Below, in pieces: positions 42,570 through 49,914 of a stretch of DNA of 64,000 nt. The notes beneath the pieces are model-generated. The model was not told where the DNA came from, did not search any database, and worked only from the letters and a program-made list of their open reading frames with translations. Both the position numbers and the translations under genes were made by a program. Each line of letters opens with the position of its first letter. The first letter of the stretch is position 1. Origin of the DNA: JALYRV01 sp040902895 (lineage in GTDB: Bacteria > Acidobacteriota > Vicinamibacteria > Vicinamibacterales > SCN-69-37); contig JBBDWL010000078.1 in NCBI GenBank assembly GCA_040902895.1, positions 1 to 64,000 on the forward strand, written 5' to 3'.

Positions 42570-42596
42570 GCATACGATTCACACTCTATCGTATGC
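42570..42596 (+). promoter_or_regulatory. 9-bp inverted repeat over the vapB start
   Basis: GCATACGAT and ATCGTATGC are perfect reverse complements nine bases apart, and the ATG of vapB lies inside the right arm. TTGACA at 42557 is a good -35 candidate. VapB proteins bind such repeats to repress their own operon. Confidence 0.65.
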
Positions 42597-42793
42597 GCAC
42601 GACCCTGGATCTGCCAGAAGAGCTTCTCGAGGAAGCCCGCCGTGAGCTTGGGTTCAAGTCGAAGACCGACACAATCGTGGTGGCGCTGAAGGAACTGGTC
42701 CGGCGGCAGCGGCTCGAGCACCTCAAGGGACTGCTTGGAAAAGTAGAGCTAAACGTTGATGTCGCACGGAGCCGCCGGCGCCCGCGACGATGA
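42593..42793 (+). CDS. VapB-type antitoxin
   Basis: A 66-aa antitoxin with the VapB/type II start MRTTLDLPEELLEEARRELG, then FKSKTDTIVVALKELVRRQR. This is a short ribbon-helix-helix plus helix, ending in a basic tail (SRRRPRR). ATG 42593 is inside the operator-like repeat; an upstream in-frame start at 42557 falls on the -35 box and is unlikely. Overlaps the toxin by four bases (ATGA). Confidence 0.85.
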   Translation: MRTTLDLPEELLEEARRELGFKSKTDTIVVALKELVRRQRLEHLKGLLGKVELNVDVARSRRRPRR

Positions 42794-43176
42794 TCGTCGT
42801 CGATAGTTCTGTGTGGATTGCCGCGCTGCGGCACCGCAATAGTGCTGAAGCGGCAGCACTCGGGCCGCTGCTCGATAGCGACGAGGTGCTGCTGCCCGTG
42901 CCGGTGAGAATTGAATTGCTGTGCGGAACGTCGAAGCGCGATCGCGCGGCCCTGCGCTCGGGCCTGTCGGCATTACCGATTGCTTATCCAACAGATGAAA
43001 CTTGGCGGTTGATGGACAGCTGGACCGATCGCACCGCGGATGTCGGGGAGAGCTTCGGTGTCGGGGATCTCCTGATTGCCGCCATCGCGCACGAGGCCGG
43101 GGCGCTGATCTGGTCGCTGGATGCGGCGTTCGATCGACTGGCGCGCCTGCGCCTCATTGGCTTGTACGAGCCGTAA
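42790..43176 (+). CDS. VapC-type PIN-domain toxin
   Basis: A 128-aa PIN RNase with acidic pocket residues in IVVDSSVWIAALR (D5), VPVRIELLCGTS (E), ESFGVGDLLIAAIAHEAGAL (D) and WSLDAAFDRL (D). It is an intact partner of the 66-aa antitoxin. It lies between two kinase genes, away from the main island of toxin-antitoxin pairs. Confidence 0.88.
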   Translation: MIVVDSSVWIAALRHRNSAEAAALGPLLDSDEVLLPVPVRIELLCGTSKRDRAALRSGLSALPIAYPTDETWRLMDSWTDRTADVGESFGVGDLLIAAIAHEAGALIWSLDAAFDRLARLRLIGLYEP

Positions 43177-43227
43177 GCACAGAGGGCGCTCTCGTGGTCG
43201 CGCGAAATCCGCGCTGCGATTGGCGCG

Positions 43228-43233
43228 TATAAT
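43228..43233 (+). promoter_or_regulatory. TATAAT -10 box of a kinase gene
   Basis: A perfect TATAAT ends nine bases before the TTG start at 43243, the same arrangement as at 40234. The -35 region is poor. Confidence 0.5.
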
Positions 43234-43242
43234 CGCCCGCAC

Positions 43243-45525
43243 TTGCCATCTCACGTGCCTTCCGGCGATATCCTGATCGGCCAGACGCTCGGCCATTACC
43301 GCGTGATCGATCGCATCGGCAGCGGCGGCATGGGCGTGGTCTATCGCGCGGAGGATCTCCATCTCGGGCGCACCGTTGCACTCAAGTTCCTCTCGCCCGC
43401 GCTGGCCGGCGACGCGCAAGCCGTCGAGCGGCTGCAGCGCGAAGCACGCGCGGCCTCGGCACTGAGCCATCCGGGCATCTGCACGATCCACGACGTCGGC
43501 AGCGACGCAGGCGTCCACTTCATCGCGATGGAGTTGATCCAGGGGGACACCCTGGCCGCGCGCATCGCGGGCAGGCCGATGCCCGTCGCGGAGGTGATCG
43601 ATATTGCGACGCAGATTGCCGATGCCCTCGATGCGGCACATGGCGCAGGGATCATCCACCGCGACCTGAAGCCGGCCAATGTGCTGCTGACGCCCCGCGG
43701 CCAGGTGAAGGTGCTCGACTTCGGCCTCGCGAAACAGATGCCGGGCGCTGCAGACGAGACCGTCGCGGCCGCGACGCTGACCGCGGACGGCACGGCGGTC
43801 GGCACACTCGCCTATATGTCGCCCGAACAGGCGCGCGGCGAGCCGATCGACGCGCGCAGCGACATCTTCGCGCTGGGTCTGATCATGTACGAGATGGCGA
43901 CCGGCCGCCCCCCGTTCGCGGGACCGACCAGCGCCCTCATCTTCGACGCGATTCTCAATCGCGACCCGTCGCCGCCCTCCAGTGCGGCGCCGGGGCTGCC
44001 ATCCGAATTGAATGTGCTGATCGTACGAGCGATGGCAAAGGAGCGCAGCCGCCGCGTGCCATCCGCCTCCGAACTGCTGTCGGAGCTTCGCGGCATCAAG
44101 CGGCAGCTCGAATCGGGGGCTGCGCGTGCCGCGCGTTCGACGCGCTCGATCGCGGTCATCCCGTTCACCGATCTCAGCCAGGCGCGCGATCAGCAGTACT
44201 TCTGCGAGGGCATGGCCGACGAGATCATCACGGCGCTGTCGGGACTCGAGGGTCTGCGCGTCGCGTCACGCACGTCGGCCGTGCGCGCCCACGAGAAGGG
44301 CCTCGACATCGGCGAGATCGGCCGCGCGCTCAACGCGCAGGTCGTGCTTGAAGGCACGGTGCGCAAGGCCGGCAACCGGCTGCGCATCTCCGCGCAACTC
44401 ACGAGTGTCGATGACGGGTTCCAGCTGTGGGGCGAGCGCTACGATCGTGACATGGATGATGTGTTTGCGATCCAGGATGAGATCGCGCGCGCCATCGCGG
44501 CGCAGCTGAAGGTAAAGCTGCTGGACGCTGCGCAGGCTCCGCTCGTGCGGCCGGGCACGTCGAATCTCGAGGCGTACAACCTCTATCTGAAAGGACGCTA
44601 TCACTGGCAGCGGCGCAACCACGTGCACCTGCGGCTGGCGCTGGACGCGTTCGCGCAGGCCGCGGACGCGGATCCGGACTACGCGCTGGCACACAGCGGA
44701 CTTGCCGACGTGTATACGGTGATGGCGATTTACTCGGTGCGTCCGACCAGCGAGATGCTGCCGAAGGCGCAGGCAGCCGCGGAACGCGCGCTCATGCTGG
44801 ATCCGGAGCTGCCGGAAGCCCATCACTCGATTGGTGCAATCCGGTTCTGGATGCAGTTCGACTGGAGCGGCGCCGAATCGGCCTATGCGCGTGCGCTCGA
44901 ACTGAACCCGCGGCTGGCGCTTGCGCACGCGTATCGCGGCGTCCTGCTGGGTGCGCTTTGCCGGCGCGCGGAATCCTGCGCGGCCACGCTGCGCGCGTGC
45001 GAGCTCGAGCCGCACTCCGCGGTGGTGGCCTACATCGCTGCGTCGGTGCACTACTGGGCCGGCGACGTGGCGGCCAGCGCACGGCTCGCGGAGCGTGCCG
45101 TGGAGTTCGATCCTGAAGCCGGCATCGCCCATTGGGCACTGGCCTCGGCCAGGTGGGCGGCGGGCGACCTCGCAGGCTCGGCGGAAGCAGCCGCACGCGC
45201 GGTCGGTACGGCACGGGCGCCTTTGTTCGTGGCATCGCTCGGGGTTGCGCACGCGCGGAGGGGGCGCACCGCCGACGCGGAAGCGCTGCTGGCGGAGCTG
45301 CTCGCGCGCGCCGCTCGCGAATACATCACCCCCGTCGCGTTCGCTGAACTCTACCTCTCGCTCGGCCGCGTTGACGAAGCGCTGGAGTGGCTGGAGCGCG
45401 GTTGTGAGGACCGCAGCTGCTTCATGATTCGCGTTGCAGCAGCTCCTGAATGGCGTGCCCTCCGCGCCGAACCGCGCTTCATCGCCCTTCTCGAACGGAT
45501 GAGCCTTCCGGCGTCGCCACTATAA
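43243..45525 (+). CDS. cytosolic Ser/Thr kinase with TolB-N and TPR domains
   Basis: 760 aa from a TTG start. Kinase domain: RIGSGGMGVVYRAEDLHLGR, IIHRDLKPANVLLT, VLDFGLAKQM and YMSPEQARGEPID. Then the TolB-N/FlgO-like segment (IAVIPFTDLSQARDQQYFCE, LRVASRTSAVRAHEKGLD, VVLEGTVRKAGNRLRISAQL), and about six TPRs from residue 440 (YALAHSGLADVYTVMAIYS, PELPEAHHSIGAIRFWMQFD). No membrane helix. It is a paralogue of 40251-42542, separated from it only by the VapBC pair. Confidence 0.9.
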   Translation: MPSHVPSGDILIGQTLGHYRVIDRIGSGGMGVVYRAEDLHLGRTVALKFLSPALAGDAQAVERLQREARAASALSHPGICTIHDVGSDAGVHFIAMELIQGDTLAARIAGRPMPVAEVIDIATQIADALDAAHGAGIIHRDLKPANVLLTPRGQVKVLDFGLAKQMPGAADETVAAATLTADGTAVGTLAYMSPEQARGEPIDARSDIFALGLIMYEMATGRPPFAGPTSALIFDAILNRDPSPPSSAAPGLPSELNVLIVRAMAKERSRRVPSASELLSELRGIKRQLESGAARAARSTRSIAVIPFTDLSQARDQQYFCEGMADEIITALSGLEGLRVASRTSAVRAHEKGLDIGEIGRALNAQVVLEGTVRKAGNRLRISAQLTSVDDGFQLWGERYDRDMDDVFAIQDEIARAIAAQLKVKLLDAAQAPLVRPGTSNLEAYNLYLKGRYHWQRRNHVHLRLALDAFAQAADADPDYALAHSGLADVYTVMAIYSVRPTSEMLPKAQAAAERALMLDPELPEAHHSIGAIRFWMQFDWSGAESAYARALELNPRLALAHAYRGVLLGALCRRAESCAATLRACELEPHSAVVAYIAASVHYWAGDVAASARLAERAVEFDPEAGIAHWALASARWAAGDLAGSAEAAARAVGTARAPLFVASLGVAHARRGRTADAEALLAELLARAAREYITPVAFAELYLSLGRVDEALEWLERGCEDRSCFMIRVAAAPEWRALRAEPRFIALLERMSLPASPL

Positions 45526-45526
45526 T
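45521..45526 (+). promoter_or_regulatory. TATAAT -10 box before the amidotransferase locus
   Basis: TATAAT overlaps the stop region of the kinase and lies 18 bases before the ATG at 45545, the head of the glycan locus. The -35 is weak. Confidence 0.5.
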
Positions 45527-45544
45527 TAACGTGTACTCCCCAGC

Positions 45545-47545
45545 ATGTGCGGCATCTTCGGTTTTGTTTGTCCTTCCGGCACGGCCTCTGATCATTCACG
45601 GGTGCAGCGTGCCATTCGATCGCTCATCACGCTGTCCGAACCGCGCGGGCGTGAAGCGACCGGTGTAGCGCTCGTACTCCCGTCCGAAATCGCCGTCTAT
45701 CGCCGGGCGCTCGCGCCGAGCCGCGTGCTGGTGAATCCTGAGTTTCAGCGCTTCCTCGACGCGTCTCTTCCGCCGCAAGAGCGATCACCGGCTGCGGTCG
45801 AGCTCGCAGGCCTCGGACATTGCCGCCTCGTCACCAACGGCACGCAGATCCTCGAGCGCAACAATCAGCCGGTGCTGCTCGACGAAGTTGTCGGCGTGCA
45901 CAACGGCATCGTCACCAATCCCGAGGCCATGATTGCGGCGCGGCGGCCGGATGGGCAGGCCGACGACCGCGATGGAGGCGAGGCCGAGCGCGTGGCCGAA
46001 GACATCGAGCTCGACTCCGCCGTTCTGTTTCGCAACATCGCCGCGGAGCTCGCGTCGGGCGCCACGATGGCCGACGCGCTGCGCCGCACGTATCAGCTGC
46101 TCGAAGGGGAAGCGTCGATTGCGATGTTCGCGCGCGCGCGCAACGAGCTCGCGCTCGCGACGAACACCGGCTCGCTCTTCTATACAGGCGGCGCCGGCGC
46201 GGGCGTGTTTCTCTTCGCTTCGGAAGCACACATCCTGCGGTCGCTGCTCCGCGAAGGGCATCTTGGACGCGCGGATCAGCCCATTACGCACCTCGCGCCG
46301 GGCCGCGCGGTGACCGTCGAGGCCGGCAGCGGCCGCCTGACCGAGGTCGATCTGCGCTGTCCGTCCCTCGATATGACTCGAGCGACCCCCGAAAATAAGC
46401 CGGGTAGAATTTCGGGTCGCTCCCGTCCTATCGTCGACCGCACGCGCGATCCCGTGCCGGTGCAGCGGTGCACGCGCTGCATTCTGCCGGCCACCTATCC
46501 GTTCATCGCGTTCGACAGCCAGGGCGTGTGCAACCACTGCCACGAGCACGTCACGCAGAAAGTGGCCGGACGTCAGGCGCTCCTCGACGCGCTCGCGCCC
46601 TATCGCAGCACAGACGGCTCGCCCGACTGCATCGTCGGCTTCAGCGGCGGACGCGACAGCTCGTACGGGCTCCACCTGCTCAAGACCGAGCTGGGCATGA
46701 CGCCGATCGCCTTCACGTACGACTGGGGGCTCGTCACCGACCTGGCGCGGCGCAATCAGGCGCGCATCTGCGGCAAGCTCGGCATCGAGCATGTGATTCG
46801 CGCGGCCGACATTGCCGCGCAGCGCCGCTACATTCGCCGCAACATCGAGGCATGGCTCGCGCGGCCGCGGCTCGGCATGGTGCCGCTCATCATGGCGGGC
46901 GACAAGTTCTTCTACAGCCACGCGCGCAGCCTCAAACGCGAGACGGGCATCGACCTCGTGGTGTTCTGCGCGGGCAACGATCTCGAGCGCACGCCGTTCA
47001 AGGCGGGCTTCGCCGGGGTGAAAGAGAACAACTACAACAACCGGCTGTTCGGCCTCGAGACGGGCAAGAAGGCGCGGCTCGCGGCGTACTACGCGGCGCA
47101 GTTCGCGACGAATCCGCGCTATTTCAACGAGTCGCTGATCAACAGCCTGCGGTCGTTTCACGCGACGTTCGTGGGCGTCGACGACTTTCTCTATCTCTAT
47201 ACCTATGAGCCCTGGGACGAGGCCACTATCGATCGCACGCTCGGCGACGAATACGGCTGGGAGACGTCGCCCGAGTCATCGAACACGTGGCGCATCGGCG
47301 ACGGCTATACCGCCTTCATCAACTATATCTATCAGCGCGTCGCCGGCTTCAGCGAGTTCGACGTCTTTCGCAGCCACCAGATTCGCGACGGCGTGATCGA
47401 TCGCGCCACGGCGGTGGCGCGTGCGGCCGACGACAACGTGCCGCGGCTCGGCGAGCTGCGCGAGTTCGCGCGCGTGATCGGCTTCAACCTCGAGGAAGTA
47501 CTGTCGCGCATCGACGAGATCCCACGGCTGCAGCCGCCGGCATGA
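45545..47545 (+). CDS. class II glutaminase fused to PP-loop sugar amidotransferase (WbpG/PseA-like)
   Basis: A 666-aa fusion. Residues 1-270 are a class II glutamine amidotransferase (GATase_6/7 type). Cys2 is the nucleophile (MCGIFGFVC); GHCRLVTNG, VVGVHNGIVTN and FLFASEAHILRSLL follow. Residues about 305-660 match N-acetyl sugar amidotransferases of the WbpG/WbuX/PseA group: a CTRCILPATYPFIAF start and a second pair CNHC (four zinc cysteines), the PP-loop GFSGGRDSSYGLHLL, FTYDWGLVTDLARRN and KENNYNNRLFGLETG. WbpG normally takes ammonia from separate HisH/HisF-like partners. Here the glutaminase is on the same chain and of another class. It heads a coupled glycan locus, so acetamidino-sugar formation is inferred. 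Confidence 0.85.
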   Translation: MCGIFGFVCPSGTASDHSRVQRAIRSLITLSEPRGREATGVALVLPSEIAVYRRALAPSRVLVNPEFQRFLDASLPPQERSPAAVELAGLGHCRLVTNGTQILERNNQPVLLDEVVGVHNGIVTNPEAMIAARRPDGQADDRDGGEAERVAEDIELDSAVLFRNIAAELASGATMADALRRTYQLLEGEASIAMFARARNELALATNTGSLFYTGGAGAGVFLFASEAHILRSLLREGHLGRADQPITHLAPGRAVTVEAGSGRLTEVDLRCPSLDMTRATPENKPGRISGRSRPIVDRTRDPVPVQRCTRCILPATYPFIAFDSQGVCNHCHEHVTQKVAGRQALLDALAPYRSTDGSPDCIVGFSGGRDSSYGLHLLKTELGMTPIAFTYDWGLVTDLARRNQARICGKLGIEHVIRAADIAAQRRYIRRNIEAWLARPRLGMVPLIMAGDKFFYSHARSLKRETGIDLVVFCAGNDLERTPFKAGFAGVKENNYNNRLFGLETGKKARLAAYYAAQFATNPRYFNESLINSLRSFHATFVGVDDFLYLYTYEPWDEATIDRTLGDEYGWETSPESSNTWRIGDGYTAFINYIYQRVAGFSEFDVFRSHQIRDGVIDRATAVARAADDNVPRLGELREFARVIGFNLEEVLSRIDEIPRLQPPA

Positions 47546-48837
47546 TCCGATCCCTCGTGCCCGGACGCCGGATGGCGCGCGACACGGCGTGGAATTTCGC
47601 CGCGCTCGGCGTCACCGCCGGCGTCGGCGGCATCATCACGCTGCTCATCGCGGGCCGGATGGGCCCGGCCGCGCTCGGGGTCTTCGCGCAGCTCTATGCC
47701 GTGCACGTCATCGGCGCGCAGGCGGCAGCGTTCGGCATCCACGATTCCACGCAGAAGCACGTCGCCGAATACGCCTGGAAGGGGGCCGCGGATGACGCGA
47801 TCATCGCGGCCGGCGTCACGATGGTGGCGCTGCTGGGCCTTGCGGCCGGCGGCCTCCTCACCGCCGGCGCGGCGGCGCTGGCGTCACTCGCCGGCAGCTC
47901 CGACGTGCGCAGCGGGCTCTACCTCGTGGCGCCGGGCATCATGTTCTTCGCGCTGAACAAAGTGCTGTTCGGCGCGCTCAACGGCCGCGGACTGCTGCGC
48001 CGCTATGCCGTCATGCAGTTTCTGCGCGCGGCGCTCGTGTTGATCGCCGCCGCCGTGATCACTCGCGGGGATCTGCCCGTGCATGCCGTGGGCGCCATCT
48101 TCACAGCCGCGGAGCTCGCGCTGCTGCCATGCCTGCTGGCGGCCGTGCGGCCGGGGTTTCGCATTCCGGCAGCCGCGATGGGCGAGTGGTGCCGCCGGCA
48201 CTTCGCGTTCGGCGGCCGCGGCCTCGTGAACGGCGTGCTGCTCGAGGCGCACCTGCGCGTCGACGTGATCGCGCTCAGTTATTTCGTGCCCGACCGTGCC
48301 GTCGGCATCTACGCGTTTGCGATGCTCTTCGCCGAGGCGATCTATCAGGTGCCGGTGGTCATCCGCACGGTCGCGTATCCCACGCTGGTGCAGCTCGCAA
48401 GCCGCGGCGATCGGGCGGCCCTGGCCCGCACGACGCGCCGACTGTCGCTCGTCGGAGGCGGCACGTGCGCCATGGCGGCGGTCGCCGTGGCGATGAGCTA
48501 TCCTCTCATCGCCGCGCGCTTCGACCCGGCGTTCCTGCTGGGTGTCTCCGTGCTGCAGATCCTGTTGATTGGCATGACGGTCTACGCCTTCTTCGTGCCG
48601 TTCGATCAGCTGCTGCTGCAAAGCGGACTGCCGGGGCGCCAGAGCGTGATGATGGCGCTGTACGTGGCCACCAACGTGATTCTGAACATCCTGCTGATCC
48701 CGGAGTACGGCCTTGCCGGAGCCGCGATCGCCACGGCGCTCGCGCTGGCCGCCGCCGGCGTGATGCTGCTTGCCGCGTCGTGGCTCTGGCTCGGCTATCG
48801 CGGCAGCGTGCTGCTGTACAGGGCGCCGGCCGCATGA
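47542..48837 (+). CDS. Wzx-type polysaccharide flippase
   Basis: A 431-aa membrane protein with about 12-14 helices of the MOP/polysaccharide-transporter fold: ARDTAWNFAALGVTAGVGGI, AALGVFAQLYAVHVIGAQAA, and late VLQILLIGMTVYAFFVPFDQ and LYVATNVILNILLIPEYGLA. These are typical of Wzx flippases, which move lipid-linked glycan units across the inner membrane. Its ATG overlaps the stop of the amidotransferase gene (ATGA), and its own stop overlaps the next start the same way. Confidence 0.87.
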   Translation: MIRSLVPGRRMARDTAWNFAALGVTAGVGGIITLLIAGRMGPAALGVFAQLYAVHVIGAQAAAFGIHDSTQKHVAEYAWKGAADDAIIAAGVTMVALLGLAAGGLLTAGAAALASLAGSSDVRSGLYLVAPGIMFFALNKVLFGALNGRGLLRRYAVMQFLRAALVLIAAAVITRGDLPVHAVGAIFTAAELALLPCLLAAVRPGFRIPAAAMGEWCRRHFAFGGRGLVNGVLLEAHLRVDVIALSYFVPDRAVGIYAFAMLFAEAIYQVPVVIRTVAYPTLVQLASRGDRAALARTTRRLSLVGGGTCAMAAVAVAMSYPLIAARFDPAFLLGVSVLQILLIGMTVYAFFVPFDQLLLQSGLPGRQSVMMALYVATNVILNILLIPEYGLAGAAIATALALAAAGVMLLAASWLWLGYRGSVLLYRAPAA

Positions 48838-49889
48838 CCGGCGACTCCTTGCTCTGGCAGACGCAGGGCGCGCACGCCGATCCGCAGCCCTGGCGCGTCG
48901 CGGTCGTCATGCCGTGCTATCGCGTGCGCGACCAGATCCTCGATGTGATCGCGCGCATCGGCCCCGAGTGCGCGGCGATCTATGTCGTGGACGATGGGTG
49001 CCCTGAGAGAAGCGGAACACTGGTCGAAGAGCAGTGCGCCGATCCGCGGGTGCGCGTGATCTTTCATGCGTCGAACCGCGGCGTGGGCGCCGCGGTGATC
49101 ACCGGCTACCGGGCGGCGCTGGCGGAGCGCGCAAATGTGATCGTGAAGATCGACGGCGACGGGCAGATGGATCCGGCCGACATGCCGCGGCTGATTGCGC
49201 CGATCGTGCAGGGCGAAGCCGATTACGCGAAAGGCAATCGCTTCTACAGCCTTGCCCACATCCACCGGATGCCGCGTGCGCGCATCGCCGGCAACGCAGG
49301 GCTGTCGTTCGTCACGAAATTCTCGACCGGCTACTGGGACATCTTCGATCCCACCAACGGCTACACGGCCATCCACGGCGCCGTCGCGGAGCTGCTGCCG
49401 CTGGATCGTGTGGCCGAGCGGTACTTCTTCGAGTCAGACATGCTGTATCACCTCGGTCTGGTCGGCGGCGTCGTGCGCGACGTGCCCATCGATGCGCGAT
49501 ACGGCGACGAGCGCAGCAGCATGCGCCTGCAGCGCGTGATCGTGCCGTTCGCGTTGAAGCATGCGGCCAATACCGTGCGGCGGCTGTTCTATCAATATTT
49601 TCTGCGCGACTTCTCGGCGGCATCCGTCGAGCTCGTACTCGGCGTGGCGCTGTTGACGTTCGGCACGATTTACGGCGCCGTGCAATGGATCGCCTGGCAG
49701 GGCAGGGGTGTCGGCGCCTATTCCGGTACGGTGATGCTGGCGGCCCTGCCGGTCATTGTCGGCGCGCAGCTGCTGCTCGCGTTTTTGAGCTTCGACGTCG
49801 CGCGCGTGCCGCGGAAGCCGCTGTATCCGCAGCTGCTGCGATGGCGCGGCGCCGAGCGGCTGCTGCAGCGCGCGCATCGCTCCGCATGA
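48834..49889 (+). CDS. family 2 glycosyltransferase, DPM/undecaprenyl type
   Basis: A 351-aa enzyme. The GT2 domain shows VAVVMPCYRVRDQILDVIAR, IYVVDDGCPERSG (nucleotide-binding DD), GVGAAVITGYRAALAE, VIVKIDGDGQMDPADM (DxD) and KGNRFYSL. The acceptor region is DIFDPTNGYTAIHG. Two C-terminal membrane helices (VELVLGVALLTFGTIYGAVQ, VMLAALPVIVGAQLLLAFLS) place it at the inner membrane. The build resembles dolichyl/polyprenyl-phosphate sugar synthases, so it may make a lipid-linked sugar for the large membrane protein next door. Start coupled to the flippase (ATGA). Confidence 0.85.
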   Translation: MTGDSLLWQTQGAHADPQPWRVAVVMPCYRVRDQILDVIARIGPECAAIYVVDDGCPERSGTLVEEQCADPRVRVIFHASNRGVGAAVITGYRAALAERANVIVKIDGDGQMDPADMPRLIAPIVQGEADYAKGNRFYSLAHIHRMPRARIAGNAGLSFVTKFSTGYWDIFDPTNGYTAIHGAVAELLPLDRVAERYFFESDMLYHLGLVGGVVRDVPIDARYGDERSSMRLQRVIVPFALKHAANTVRRLFYQYFLRDFSAASVELVLGVALLTFGTIYGAVQWIAWQGRGVGAYSGTVMLAALPVIVGAQLLLAFLSFDVARVPRKPLYPQLLRWRGAERLLQRAHRSA

Positions 49890-49914
49890 GCGAACGGTTG
49901 TTCGCGGCTTCCTC

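Noticed and set aside
45785..47161. 458-codon minus-strand frame in the amidotransferase gene
   Set aside because: Antisense shadow of the glutaminase/PP-loop gene; no recognisable motif.
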